NCBI GenBank assembly: GCA_030043575.1
Contig: JASHXK010000350.1
Location: 1 to 15,678 of the forward strand
Origin: Terriglobales bacterium
Lineage (GTDB): Bacteria > Acidobacteriota > Terriglobia > Terriglobales > Acidobacteriaceae
Length of the DNA stretch: 15,678 bases
Reading direction: 5' to 3'
The position numbers and the translations under genes are program-made. Numbering within the stretch: position 1 is the stretch's first letter; every line of letters starts with the position of its first letter. Of this stretch, positions 1 through 7,999 are shown piece by piece. The notes under the pieces are model-generated. The model was not told the origin of the DNA and did no database searches. It saw nothing but the letters and a program-made list of their open reading frames with translations.

Positions 1-951
1 CGGCCGATCCTGAAGCGGGCGGGATCTAGCGGTTCCAGCTCAGGGTCTTCAGGCGATGCCAACTCTTCGGCGGGAACGTCATCCTCATCCGGAAGCGGGG
101 GCTCATCGACGAGCAGCACAACACCGAATCCGAACGAGCCTTCCGATCGGCCCACGCTGAAGAAGCCTTCGGACGAATCGTCAGCGCCGCCAGCTTCTCA
201 GTCTCAGGCGACACCAACGGCGAATTCGTCGACATCGTCTTCGGCGACCTCTCCCGACGAGAATGATCCCAACCGTCCCATCCTGCGCCGCGGCAAGCCG
301 GTATCGTCCACGGCTAGCGTATCGGAACCTTACGATGCCGCGGCTGCTCAGTCCACGGCTGCAACCAAAACAGCGCAGGCAAAGCCGACGACTGCGACGC
401 AACCGGGCCGGCGATCTTATCCAGCTATCTCCGACGCCGCGCAACATGAGATGCGATCGTTGTTGTACCCCATGAACTCCGTCGAGCGCACCGATAAGTC
501 GGAGCAGATGAGCGCCCTGGCCCAGGCCGACCTGCAGAAGTTCGTCGCCACACGCAACACGCCGGGTCTGCCAAAGAACGCAGCAATTACCGATTACGAT
601 CTGCGCGCCTACGATCTTGAGTACAGCAACTCGCCCACGCTGGTCTTTACCGGCAAACTTCCGGTTCAATCTGCCAAGGCTTTGCGGGGCGGCGAGTTTG
701 ATTACTATGTGACGGTCGTAGCGCGTGAGGACGTCAACGGCACGCCGATCAAAATCTTCAGTTCCGTCACTGACAGCAATCATCTTGACGCGTACGCGCG
801 GATGGAGATTATCGACGCGGTCGATGCCGACGCCAACGGCCGCGGCGATCTTCTGTTTCGTCTGTACAGCGACACCGGCGTCAGCTATAGCCTCTATCGG
901 GTCTATCCCTACGACATGAAAAAGGTCTTTGAAGGGGGCTCGGGAGTGTAG
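1..951 (+). CDS. Ser-rich protein of unknown function, C-terminal part (5' truncated)
   Basis: Frame 1 is open from the first base to the TAG at 949-951, so the gene starts before the window; 316 codons are visible. The first ~145 residues are low-complexity Ser/Thr/Ala/Pro sequence. It is punctuated by three short basic motifs: RPILKR at residues 1-6, DRPTLKKP at 49-56 and NRPILRRGKP at 91-100, roughly 40-50 residues apart. From about residue 140 the composition becomes that of a folded domain, from AISDAAQHEMRSLLYP to the end. It includes a VDADANGRGDLLFRLYSD stretch near the C terminus that resembles an FG-GAP/calcium-binding-like turn. No transmembrane segment is visible in this part. The Ser/Pro linker with a globular C-terminal domain suggests an exported or surface protein, but the N terminus that would show this is missing. 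I do not recognise the family. No terminator follows on the + strand. Confidence 0.8.
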   Translation, partial: RPILKRAGSSGSSSGSSGDANSSAGTSSSSGSGGSSTSSTTPNPNEPSDRPTLKKPSDESSAPPASQSQATPTANSSTSSSATSPDENDPNRPILRRGKPVSSTASVSEPYDAAAAQSTAATKTAQAKPTTATQPGRRSYPAISDAAQHEMRSLLYPMNSVERTDKSEQMSALAQADLQKFVATRNTPGLPKNAAITDYDLRAYDLEYSNSPTLVFTGKLPVQSAKALRGGEFDYYVTVVAREDVNGTPIKIFSSVTDSNHLDAYARMEIIDAVDADANGRGDLLFRLYSDTGVSYSLYRVYPYDMKKVFEGGSGV

Positions 952-1373
952 GCAGGGTAGGCGAGCGAGTTCGTTTCGACTCGACGCCATCCTGTTGGAA
1001 GCGCCATCGCCCAGCCTCGTGAACCTCCGGAGAGCCTTAGTACTGTGCAAAACTCCAACAAGGGATCGGGTTTCTAAGCTTCGTTGCCTCGCGATGAAGA
1101 GCTAGGACGACACCGAAGTATCCTGCTGATTCTACTAGGATTGTCGGTGCAACGATCCGTGTGCAGAATAGCTAAGTAGGTGAAAGAAGAGGGACCTATA
1201 GGACGGGCGACGCGGTCTTCCACAAAGTTTTCCACAGAGCTGAGGGCGTTCCGGCAGTCGCGTTCTTATCCCTTTTGTTGTCAAGCGGTCTGGGTAAAAG
1301 CCAAAGCGATTCTTCAACCAGAATCCCACAATGTGGGAGTTCGGGTTCGACGGCCTCGCGCTGGGATCGCGAC
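952..1373. other. Gene-free interval between convergent genes
   Basis: The 422 bases between the + strand Ser-rich gene and the minus-strand ompH terminator hold no ORF with convincing protein character on either strand. Visible structure is limited to a perfect 15-base palindrome (1324-1338) and two TTCCACA words 12 bases apart (1218-1224 and 1230-1236). I see no tRNA or other RNA gene. Confidence 0.6.
1324..1338. repeat. Perfect 7+1+7 palindrome TCCCACA-a-TGTGGGA
   Basis: The arms match exactly around a single central A. The site lies about 40 bases beyond the ompH terminator, in the middle of the convergent interval. It could be a protein-binding site or a weak hairpin; there is no adjacent U-tract, so it is not an intrinsic terminator. 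Confidence 0.5.
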
Positions 1374-1374
1374 A

Positions 1375-1400
1375 GAAAAAGGCCGCCCGCGGGCGGCCTT
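1375..1400 (-). terminator. Intrinsic terminator of ompH
   Basis: On the minus strand a self-complementary GC-rich stem (GGCCGCCC/GGGCGGCC, with an extra A-T pair at each side) is followed directly by TTTTT. It begins 19 bases after the ompH stop codon. The U-tract is on the minus strand only, so it acts on ompH rather than on the convergent + strand gene. Confidence 0.88.
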
Positions 1401-1418
1401 GGCGGAAAACTCAAGAGC

Positions 1419-2129
1419 TCAGTGTGTACTTGTCGCCGGTGACGTCGGCGGCTTGGAGGTGGCAGAGCCAGGAGATCCGGCCGGCTTGGGCGCTGCCGGC
1501 AGAGGTGCAACTCCAGACTGCGCATTGTAAGCGTCGACAATCGTCTTGGTAATATCGACGCCCGCCGTCGCCCAGAGGAGCGGACCCTGCGGCCACGGAT
1601 TCGACGAGTCGAACAATAGGCCATAACCATTGGCCTTGGCGTACTTATCGATCACCGGCGCCATTTTTTGCAGAATGCGCTGCGCGATCTCGTTCTGCTG
1701 CTGCTGGTAATCCGCCTGCGCATCCTCCGCCGCGCGTTGCAGATTCTTCTGCTTGGTCTCGATCGACTTCATGAGGGCGGTCCGGGCCTCTTCGTTCATC
1801 TTGTCGCCCTGGGTATTGAGCTGTTTCTTCAAGTTCTCGATCTCGGTGTTCTGTCCCGACAACTCGTTACGCTTGGGTTCAAACTTCTTTTGCAACGTCT
1901 CGAAATCCCGCGACCCTTCATTAGTTCCGATGATCGCTTGTTGAATATCGATGATGCCCACCTTCACGCTCCCGGTGGGAGCCGAGGCCATTGCGGCTGT
2001 GGCAGCGGAGGTACCGGCGCCGGGGGTGGTGGGCGTAGCAGGTTTCGCTGCTGCGGAAGACGATTGCCCAAAGGCCGCGACGGCGAGGACAACTGTGAGC
2101 ACGATAGTGCTTACGAGCGTGCGCTTCAT
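1419..2129 (-). CDS. ompH: OmpH/Skp family periplasmic chaperone
   Basis: The product has 236 residues. A signal peptide (MKRTLVSTIVLTVVLAVAAFGQ) is followed by an Ala/Pro/Ser/Thr-rich spacer to about residue 52. The OmpH core then begins at VGIIDIQQAIIGTNEGSRDFETLQKKF and runs through a long Gln/Glu/Lys-rich helical hairpin (about 75-165) to the conserved ending VIDKYAKANGYGLLFDSS. Skp-type proteins are periplasmic holdases that bind unfolded outer-membrane proteins on their way to the BAM complex, which fits bamA two genes upstream. The C-terminal 25-30 residues form a Pro/Ala/Ser tail beyond the usual family end. The ATG at 2127-2129 is supported by AAGGAG at 2142-2147. The gene has its own promoter (2291-2320) and a strong terminator, so it can be expressed separately from bamA. 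Confidence 0.92.
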   Translation of the reverse strand: MKRTLVSTIVLTVVLAVAAFGQSSSAAAKPATPTTPGAGTSAATAAMASAPTGSVKVGIIDIQQAIIGTNEGSRDFETLQKKFEPKRNELSGQNTEIENLKKQLNTQGDKMNEEARTALMKSIETKQKNLQRAAEDAQADYQQQQNEIAQRILQKMAPVIDKYAKANGYGLLFDSSNPWPQGPLLWATAGVDITKTIVDAYNAQSGVAPLPAAPKPAGSPGSATSKPPTSPATSTH

Positions 2130-2214
2130 GCGTTGGTATAGCTCCTTGAACTGCTCCGGGAATTCTTCAGGTATTCCAGCGATGACGACCGTTCTGCAGT
2201 GTCGTGCCTGGAGT

Positions 2215-2233
2215 GCCGGGCGCAGCGCCCGGC
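2215..2233. repeat. Perfect 9+1+9 GC palindrome in the ompH leader
   Basis: GCCGGGCGC and GCGCCCGGC flank a single A. In RNA this gives an 8-bp GC-rich stem with a 3-nt loop, inside the untranslated leader between the ompH promoter and start codon. There is no U-tract. It may be a leader hairpin affecting mRNA stability, or one copy of a dispersed REP-like palindrome. Confidence 0.6.
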
Positions 2234-2290
2234 TTGGAAACCTACCCAGAACGCTTCCCGACCGGAAAATTCGGCGGTGCGGATTAATCG

Positions 2291-2320
2291 ATTATAGGGA
2301 AATGCAGTTGCCAGCGTCAA
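2291..2320 (-). promoter_or_regulatory. Sigma-70-type promoter for ompH
   Basis: Reading the minus strand, TTGACG (2320-2315) is followed after 18 bases by a perfect TATAAT (2296-2291). The predicted transcript starts near 2284, giving a leader of about 155 nt before the ompH ATG. The 10-base palindrome TAATCGATTA (2285-2294) overlaps the -10 box and the predicted start and could be an operator. Confidence 0.72.
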
Positions 2321-2323
2321 CGA

Positions 2324-2842
2324 TCACTTTGGCCCGGTTCGCGTCGCTGCTCCCTCCATGACGGTAGCCCATGTCCCATCCGGCTTCTGTACCTCCGACT
2401 TGAACCTGTAGGAATTCGGCGAAAGCAGCGTCATCGTCTCGCGCCGGGTAGCAGCGACCCCGTTCATCTTCTCGGCAAAATTCCACACCCAGGTCGTGCC
2501 ATCGGTCTTGCAAGTTCCCAACTGATGCTCTCCCAGGCTGTTGTACATGTTCATGGTGAAAACCTGGTCGGCGGCGTTGTACTCCATCATGCGCACGCCG
2601 TGCACGTCACCCAGTGGGCCATGACTGACGGAATGAATCTCCAGGAAACCGGATCCCACAAACTCGCCATGTTGCGTGGAACGGTACGGCACGCTGGGCG
2701 AGTTTGGGCTGACCTTCGCCGTACCGGTGAGCGTCCAGTCTCCGGCGAAGTAAGCCATCATCTGCTGCGGGGTCACGGTTTGAGTGACTGCCCCAGTGCT
2801 GACCAGCAACCAGAGCATGGCTCCAGCGAAAAGACTTCTCAC
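2324..2842 (-). CDS. Small exported protein, DUF1579-like
   Basis: The product has 172 residues with an N-terminal signal peptide (MRSLFAGAMLWLLVSTGAVTQ, cleavage near residue 21). The mature part begins PQQMMAYFAGDWTLTGTAKV and continues as alternating short strands rich in Gly, Thr and aromatic residues (VRMMEYNAADQVFTMNMYNS, TTWVWNFAEKM). This resembles the single-barrel DUF1579/lipocalin-like proteins, which are mostly uncharacterised; the match is by eye. The start is a GTG at 2840-2842. Its AGGAG lies in the last bases of bamA and overlaps the bamA stop, so translation is probably coupled. The position between bamA and ompH hints at an envelope role, but nothing in the sequence defines a ligand or reaction. 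Confidence 0.75.
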   Translation of the reverse strand: MRSLFAGAMLWLLVSTGAVTQTVTPQQMMAYFAGDWTLTGTAKVSPNSPSVPYRSTQHGEFVGSGFLEIHSVSHGPLGDVHGVRMMEYNAADQVFTMNMYNSLGEHQLGTCKTDGTTWVWNFAEKMNGVAATRRETMTLLSPNSYRFKSEVQKPDGTWATVMEGAATRTGPK

Positions 2843-2850
2843 GGGAAGTT

Positions 2851-2856
2851 CTCCTA
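2851..2856 (-). promoter_or_regulatory. Shine-Dalgarno overlapping the bamA stop codon
   Basis: TAGGAG on the minus strand contains the bamA TAG stop (2856-2854) and lies 8 bases before the GTG of the next gene. It identifies GTG at 2842 as the start and implies translational coupling between bamA and the DUF1579-like gene. Confidence 0.75.
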
Positions 2857-5664
2857 GAACGTCGTCGCCACCGTAAAGCGGAAGGTCCTTAGCGGCTCCG
2901 CCAGGTAATACTTGGGCTGGTACGTCGAAATGGTTTGTAAGTACGTGTATTCGCCAGCTGCACCCGCGGGGAACATGGAACGGGTAATGGGATTGGGCGA
3001 ACTTACGACCTCATCAATGCGCAACGGGTTGTAGGCCCAGTAGACGCGAAAGGGTGCGTTGATCACCGGCACAAGCACCTGTAACTCCAATCCCGTCGAC
3101 ATGCGGGTCTGATAGTTAGTGCCGGGTACTGCGTGCAGCACGGGACTAAACGGCAAGGTAGTGCCGCCGACGCACTGGAAGCTGGAGTTCAGGGCTGGGC
3201 AGCCAAACACCGTTGTAGCGAGGCTGCTGACCTGGGGACCGGCGATGGTCAGTTGGTTCGCATTCGAAATGAAATCCCATCCCGTGTCGACAAACGGCGC
3301 GATCGTAACTGGACCCACGATGGGTACGCGGTACTCGAGGTTGGTAACGATGTTGGTATCGCCACCGGGAAAGATGATCTGCTCAATCGGAACCGTGATG
3401 GTGTAGATACCCTGGCGTGGGTTGGAGGGATTCAGCGGGACGGTGCTGCCGTCCGGATTCTCCAACGGCACACTGACCGCGGTGGGGAAGAACGAAACCG
3501 GCGAGATCGCACGGACATCGAAACCGCGGATGTCGGTATCGCCGCCCGCGTAGAAGCGATCGAACGGCGGGGCCACTTGTCCGCCATATCCGGTAATCCA
3601 CGAGCCCAAAACGCGGAAGCCCACGGTGTTGCGTCCCTTGTTTACCGGCATAAAGCGCTTGTATTCGGTAACCGGCTTGATGTACTTGACGTTGCCGCCC
3701 AGCCCGGCAACCTCGCTGGCGAAGTAGATGCTCTGCCCTTTGTGCGGACGCTGGGGATTGTCGATCTTGTTGTAGGAGAAGTTGGGCACAACCTTGCTCG
3801 TGATAATTCCCGTAAGCGCATTCGGCCCGGAGATGCTGCGATACTCCAAAGCCTCAAAGTAGTCGGTTGAGGCCGCGCTGAAGGTTTGCACCGACGAATC
3901 GTCGAAGCCATAGGTGATTCCAATGCGCTTAAACGAACGTCGGATGGGGTAACTGAGCGAACTGGTGAATCCCGTGCTCGTCTGGGTGAAGTTTTGCAGC
4001 AGCGCCTGATAGCTGGCCGGCAGATTCAGGCTCTGGTTAAGCTGAATCTGGGTCAGCGCTGCCTGGTTGTAGTTGTAGCTACGGTGATAGACCGACCAGC
4101 CAAACTGCAGCGGCCGGTCAAACAGATAGGGCTGGGTGAACGACAGCGTCTCGTTGCGCTGGTATTGGCCGATCTGAAATTCCAGCGTCAGACTCTCGCC
4201 CTTGCCGAACAGGTTGTTGGTCGTGTAATTGATGCCGATGAAGGCGCCGGCCAATCCGCTCACACCGCCGGTCAAGCCGATGCTGTTCTTCCCCTTTTCT
4301 TTCACCTTGAGGGTGATGTCGACGGTGCCATCCTGCGCGTTCTGCTTGATTTCGGAATCTTGTTCCGGCTTGAGCGGCTGGAAATACTGCAGCTGATTCA
4401 GGCGCAGCAGGCTGAGCTCCCACAGGTTGCCGTTGTAGACCTGGCCTTCTTCCAGCGCTAGCTCGCGGCGAATGACCTTGTCGCGCGTGGTGGTGTTGCC
4501 TTCAAACTCGATGCGCCGGACATAGAACTGCTTGCCTTCGTCGAGATCGATGCGCAAGCTGACCAGCCGCTTCTCGTCATCGAACTCGGTGTTCGGCACC
4601 GGAGTGAAGTTGATGTACCCCAAAGCGGCATAAGCCTTCCGCAGCGACTCCAGACCTTTGCGAACCACTTCGGAGTCAAAGATGTCGCCGTCTTTGATCT
4701 TGAACAATGCCCGCAGCGCCTTCGTACTCGTTACTGCCTTATTTCCGGTGAAGGTAATCTCCTTCAGCCGGTAGCGCAGGCCTTCTTCCACCGGAATCGT
4801 GATGTCCACCGCTTTGCCGGGTGATGACTTGAATGGCAGGTACCACTTCACACCGTTGGTGTCATGAATCTGCGTCTTGGGATCGCCGACCAGCGCCTTC
4901 ATGTAGCCCTTGGTCTGGTAGTAGTACCGGACGCGCTCGGCGTCCTCCGACAACTTGGTGGAGTCATAGGTGCGGGCAAAGAGATTTTCCAGGAAAATGG
5001 AGTGCGGGATGCCGATCGGCTTCAGGTTCTTCATGGCGCTCTGCAACTCGCGATTACTGAGCGCCTTGTTGCCTTCAAACTTGATCTTGCCGACTTTGAC
5101 CTTCGGTCCTTCTTTGACGACGAACGTCAGCGAGACGGCAGCCGGCGGGATGGGCCGCACCTCCGACTGCACGGTGGCGAATTGGTGCCCGTGCGCCGCC
5201 TCTAACTCTTTGATCACGACTTCGGCATGCTTCACCTTCGTCGGATCGTATTGGCTTTCCTGCGTAAGGCCGACCTTCTGCTCCTTGAACTTGTCGAGAA
5301 CGTCACTTTGCGAGATGGAACTCAAGCCCACATACTTGATCTCGCGTATCGTGGGCTTTTCCTTCACATAGACATAGATGATCCAGCCCTTGCTGGTTTG
5401 CTCGCGCTCCAGGCGCAGATCGTCGAAGTATCCTGTGTTCCACAGCGAGTTAAAGTCCCGCTCCAGCGCTGCCTGATCGTAGACGTCGCCCGCCTTGGTA
5501 AACATGCGGGCCCGAATGGTCTCGGCTGGGATACGGCGGTTGCCCCGGATGACGATATCCGAGATCACGTCCTGCTGGGCCAGGGCTGTGGCGGTGAAAA
5601 GTAGGAGTGCGAGAAAAAACCCGATCGCCCTGGCGCAACTGCGTGTCCCGCGATGCGAAAGCAT
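2854..5664 (-). CDS. bamA: Outer-membrane protein assembly factor BamA
   Basis: The product has 936 residues, longer than the ~800 of Escherichia coli BamA. A signal peptide ending TATALAQQ (about residue 31) is followed by five POTRA repeats. These start near DVISDIVIRGNRRI (32), TIREIKYVGLSSI (105), VKVGKIKFEGNKAL (188), YRLKEITFTGNKAV (300) and FYVRRIEFEGNTTT (383). The 16-strand barrel begins near GKNSIGLTGGVSG (about 465). The loop-6 RGF motif is present (R713-F715), and the protein ends in phenylalanine (RFTVATTF), the usual beta-signal. BamA is the central outer-membrane subunit that inserts beta-barrel proteins. Oddities are an insertion in POTRA3 before VDITIPVEEG and an extra segment with a Cys pair near residues 820-832. 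The ATG at 5664 lacks a strong Shine-Dalgarno and sits in a hairpin. A promoter lies at 5732-5762. Confidence 0.96.
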   Translation of the reverse strand: MLSHRGTRSCARAIGFFLALLLFTATALAQQDVISDIVIRGNRRIPAETIRARMFTKAGDVYDQAALERDFNSLWNTGYFDDLRLEREQTSKGWIIYVYVKEKPTIREIKYVGLSSISQSDVLDKFKEQKVGLTQESQYDPTKVKHAEVVIKELEAAHGHQFATVQSEVRPIPPAAVSLTFVVKEGPKVKVGKIKFEGNKALSNRELQSAMKNLKPIGIPHSIFLENLFARTYDSTKLSEDAERVRYYYQTKGYMKALVGDPKTQIHDTNGVKWYLPFKSSPGKAVDITIPVEEGLRYRLKEITFTGNKAVTSTKALRALFKIKDGDIFDSEVVRKGLESLRKAYAALGYINFTPVPNTEFDDEKRLVSLRIDLDEGKQFYVRRIEFEGNTTTRDKVIRRELALEEGQVYNGNLWELSLLRLNQLQYFQPLKPEQDSEIKQNAQDGTVDITLKVKEKGKNSIGLTGGVSGLAGAFIGINYTTNNLFGKGESLTLEFQIGQYQRNETLSFTQPYLFDRPLQFGWSVYHRSYNYNQAALTQIQLNQSLNLPASYQALLQNFTQTSTGFTSSLSYPIRRSFKRIGITYGFDDSSVQTFSAASTDYFEALEYRSISGPNALTGIITSKVVPNFSYNKIDNPQRPHKGQSIYFASEVAGLGGNVKYIKPVTEYKRFMPVNKGRNTVGFRVLGSWITGYGGQVAPPFDRFYAGGDTDIRGFDVRAISPVSFFPTAVSVPLENPDGSTVPLNPSNPRQGIYTITVPIEQIIFPGGDTNIVTNLEYRVPIVGPVTIAPFVDTGWDFISNANQLTIAGPQVSSLATTVFGCPALNSSFQCVGGTTLPFSPVLHAVPGTNYQTRMSTGLELQVLVPVINAPFRVYWAYNPLRIDEVVSSPNPITRSMFPAGAAGEYTYLQTISTYQPKYYLAEPLRTFRFTVATTF

Positions 5665-5666
5665 CG
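5651..5666 (-). promoter_or_regulatory. Hairpin enclosing the bamA start codon
   Basis: In the bamA mRNA, CGATGC and GCATCG pair perfectly over a 4-nt UUUC loop. The AUG lies inside the 5' arm, so initiation may require this 6-bp stem to open. On the + strand the loop reads GAAA. It may simply be a chance palindrome within codons 1-4. Confidence 0.4.
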
Positions 5667-5731
5667 TGAGCCCAACCTGACGGTGGCAAGAAATAGCGGA
5701 ACCCTCAGTAGTTAAGGTTGATGAAAGCGCA

Positions 5732-5762
5732 ATTATACGGTACGGGCGCAGCGGTTCGTAAA
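5732..5762 (-). promoter_or_regulatory. Promoter upstream of bamA
   Basis: On the minus strand a perfect TATAAT (5737-5732) is preceded by TTTACG (5762-5757) at a 19-base spacing. The expected start is about 60 bases before the bamA ATG. It lies in the 135-base gap after the molybdoenzyme gene, so bamA need not depend on read-through. Confidence 0.6.
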
Positions 5763-5799
5763 CCCTAAACCGTTCGCCGATTGCGATGCGACAGCTACG

Positions 5800-7950
5800 C
5801 TAACCCTCGCTGCCGCCGGAAGTTGCTGCGGCGCGCTCGACTTGCACCAGAGTGGAATAGAACGTAGCACCACCACCCAGATCGGTAAGCCGTGCCGAGG
5901 TCAGAACGTTGATGTTAAGACCGCCCGGCGCCAGCTTCGCCCAACCGAGACGAGCGCCGACTACGCCGGGCTGTACCGCACTATGCCGCCCGTTTCTTGC
6001 AGTTGCTGAAGTGGACGGCCTTTCCACACGAGCGCGCAGAAAGATTTCGCCGCGATCGTTGAAGACGCGAACACGATCACCGTCAGCGATCCCCCGGGGT
6101 TCGGCGTCTTCGATGGAGATTTCCAATTCGCCCTGATGCGGTTCCATTTTCTGGTGGGTCGGGAGATTGACGAATGTCGAATTAAGAAAGTTATCCGCCT
6201 TGCGTGCCAGCAGCTCGAGTGGATATCGTTTCCCTGCCGCACGGTGACGCGATTCCTCGGGTGGGATGAACGACGCGACGGGATCCATTCCCAAGGCGAT
6301 TAGCTCTTGGTTGTGCAAATGAGCTTTACCGCTCGGCGTCGCGAAGCCCTTGGCAAATGGCAACCAGGGCTTGCCGTTGCCGCCGCCGTCCAAATTCAGC
6401 CGCACATAGGGATCATGCTCCAGTCGCTCACGCGTAATCCCTTTCAGCTGAGGAACTCCCGAGGCCAGCGCCGCATCGATCATCGAATCGGCGGGATCGT
6501 GGAAGCACTCGTCCTCAAAGCCCATCCGCAGGGCGAGCTGGCGAAACAAGTCTACGTTGGATTTGCACTCGCCCAGCGGCTCAATCGCCTGGTGCGAAAC
6601 CTGCAAGTAATAGTGCCCATAAGCCGGGACCAGATCCTTGTGCTCGAAAAACGTTGTGGCCGGCAGCACGATATCGGCAAAGTCGGTGGTGTCGGTGAAG
6701 AACTGCTCGTGGACGACACTAAACAAGTCGTCCCGCTTCAGACCTCGCCTGACCAGATGCTGCTCAGGACACACCGCTGCTGGGTTGCTGTTATAGACCA
6801 TCAGCGCTTTGATCGGAGGACTGTCCAGTTCGGTCAGTGCCTGGCCGAGCTGCACCATGTTCACCACGCGCGCCGGACGTCCAAGCGGATTCTTGTAGGC
6901 AAGGTCCTGAAGCTCCATTGCGGCACGATCCAATTGAAAGGCGCCGCTGAGGGAGAGCTGCAGTCCGCCGCCAACTTCCTTCCACGATCCTGTGATCACC
7001 GGCAGCATGCAAACCGCGCGCACCGCCGAGCCGCCGTTCTGCGCGCGCTGAATACCATAGTTCAGACGAATCACCGCCGGCCGGGTGGTCGCATATTCGT
7101 GCGCCAGCCGCTCGATGTCCTCTTTCGCAACGCCGGTCCACTGCGCCACCCGCTCCGGTGGGTACTCCGGCAGCCGCGCCTTCAGCTCGTCGAATCCTTC
7201 GGCGTAGCGCGAGATGTAATCTTCGTCGTGCCAGCCTTCGCGCACGATAACGTGCATCAAACCCAGCGCGAGAGCGACGTCTGTCCCGGGATGGATAGGG
7301 ATGTGCCAGTCAGCAACCGCTGCCGTACGCGTACGATAGGGATCGATGACGACCAGCTTCGCGCCGTCGCGCCGTGCCTCTTCAATGAACGGCCAAAGGT
7401 GAATGTTGTTGCCGTGAATGTTGGCGCCCCAGGCGAGGATGTACTTCGAATGGCGGAACTGCTCTGGCTCCGTGCCCATTTTGCGACCGTAGACCGAGAT
7501 GATGGCATCCTCGCCCGCTTGCGAACAGATACTGCGGTGCAGCCGCGAAGCCCCCAGGCGATGGAAGAAGCGGCGGTCCATCGATCCGCCGTTCAGCACC
7601 GCGGTGTTGCCGCCATAGGAATAAGGCAGAATCGCTTCCGGCCCGAACTCCGCGCTGATCTGCTTCAGGCGGGCGACAATCTCGTCGAAAGCTTCATCCC
7701 AGGTAATGCGCTGAAAGACGCCGTGGCCGTACCTTCCCTTGGCTGCAAGGCGGCGCATCGGATACAAAACGCGGTCCGGCGAATAGACCCGGTCCAGGTA
7801 TTTCGCCACTTTGCCGCAGAGAAATCCACGCGTGATGGGATGTTCGGGGTCGCCTTGAATTTTCGTGGCTCGCCCGTCCTCGACGGTGATAAGCACGGCG
7901 CAGCCATCTGGGCAATCATGAGGGCACGCTGCGTGAACGATGCGCTTCAT
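5800..7950 (-). CDS. Molybdopterin-dependent oxidoreductase, DMSO-reductase superfamily
   Basis: The 716-residue product starts MKRIVHAACPHDCPDGC. C9, C13 and C17, with C45 in GFLCGK, form the N-terminal Fe4S4 site typical of this superfamily. YILAWGANIHGNNIHLWPF and KLVVIDPYRTRTA are molybdopterin guanine dinucleotide contact regions. SICSQAG (C142) is where the molybdenum ligand is expected. The C-terminal molydop-binding domain (about 600-716) has GIADGDRVRVFNDRGEI. There is no twin-arginine signal, so the enzyme should be cytoplasmic. No electron-transfer subunit, membrane anchor or dedicated chaperone is encoded nearby, so substrate and partner are unknown. The frame is open 68 codons further upstream, but the ATG at 7950 has AAGG 6 bases before it and places the FeS motif at the expected distance from the N terminus. 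Confidence 0.9.
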   Translation of the reverse strand: MKRIVHAACPHDCPDGCAVLITVEDGRATKIQGDPEHPITRGFLCGKVAKYLDRVYSPDRVLYPMRRLAAKGRYGHGVFQRITWDEAFDEIVARLKQISAEFGPEAILPYSYGGNTAVLNGGSMDRRFFHRLGASRLHRSICSQAGEDAIISVYGRKMGTEPEQFRHSKYILAWGANIHGNNIHLWPFIEEARRDGAKLVVIDPYRTRTAAVADWHIPIHPGTDVALALGLMHVIVREGWHDEDYISRYAEGFDELKARLPEYPPERVAQWTGVAKEDIERLAHEYATTRPAVIRLNYGIQRAQNGGSAVRAVCMLPVITGSWKEVGGGLQLSLSGAFQLDRAAMELQDLAYKNPLGRPARVVNMVQLGQALTELDSPPIKALMVYNSNPAAVCPEQHLVRRGLKRDDLFSVVHEQFFTDTTDFADIVLPATTFFEHKDLVPAYGHYYLQVSHQAIEPLGECKSNVDLFRQLALRMGFEDECFHDPADSMIDAALASGVPQLKGITRERLEHDPYVRLNLDGGGNGKPWLPFAKGFATPSGKAHLHNQELIALGMDPVASFIPPEESRHRAAGKRYPLELLARKADNFLNSTFVNLPTHQKMEPHQGELEISIEDAEPRGIADGDRVRVFNDRGEIFLRARVERPSTSATARNGRHSAVQPGVVGARLGWAKLAPGGLNINVLTSARLTDLGGGATFYSTLVQVERAAATSGGSEG

Positions 7951-7999
7951 GGGCGACCTTCGATTATCCCACGAAGCGGCTTTCCGACACCGATGGAAA

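Noticed and set aside
181..1050. 289-codon open frame on the minus strand
   Set aside because: Antisense of the Ser-rich gene; its product ends in runs of Arg and Leu produced by reversed Ser and Gly codons.
1216..1236. Two DnaA-box-like words (TCTTCCACA and TTTTCCACA)
   Set aside because: Only two imperfect copies, no AT-rich unwinding element and no dnaA/dnaN or rpmH nearby, so an origin is not supported.
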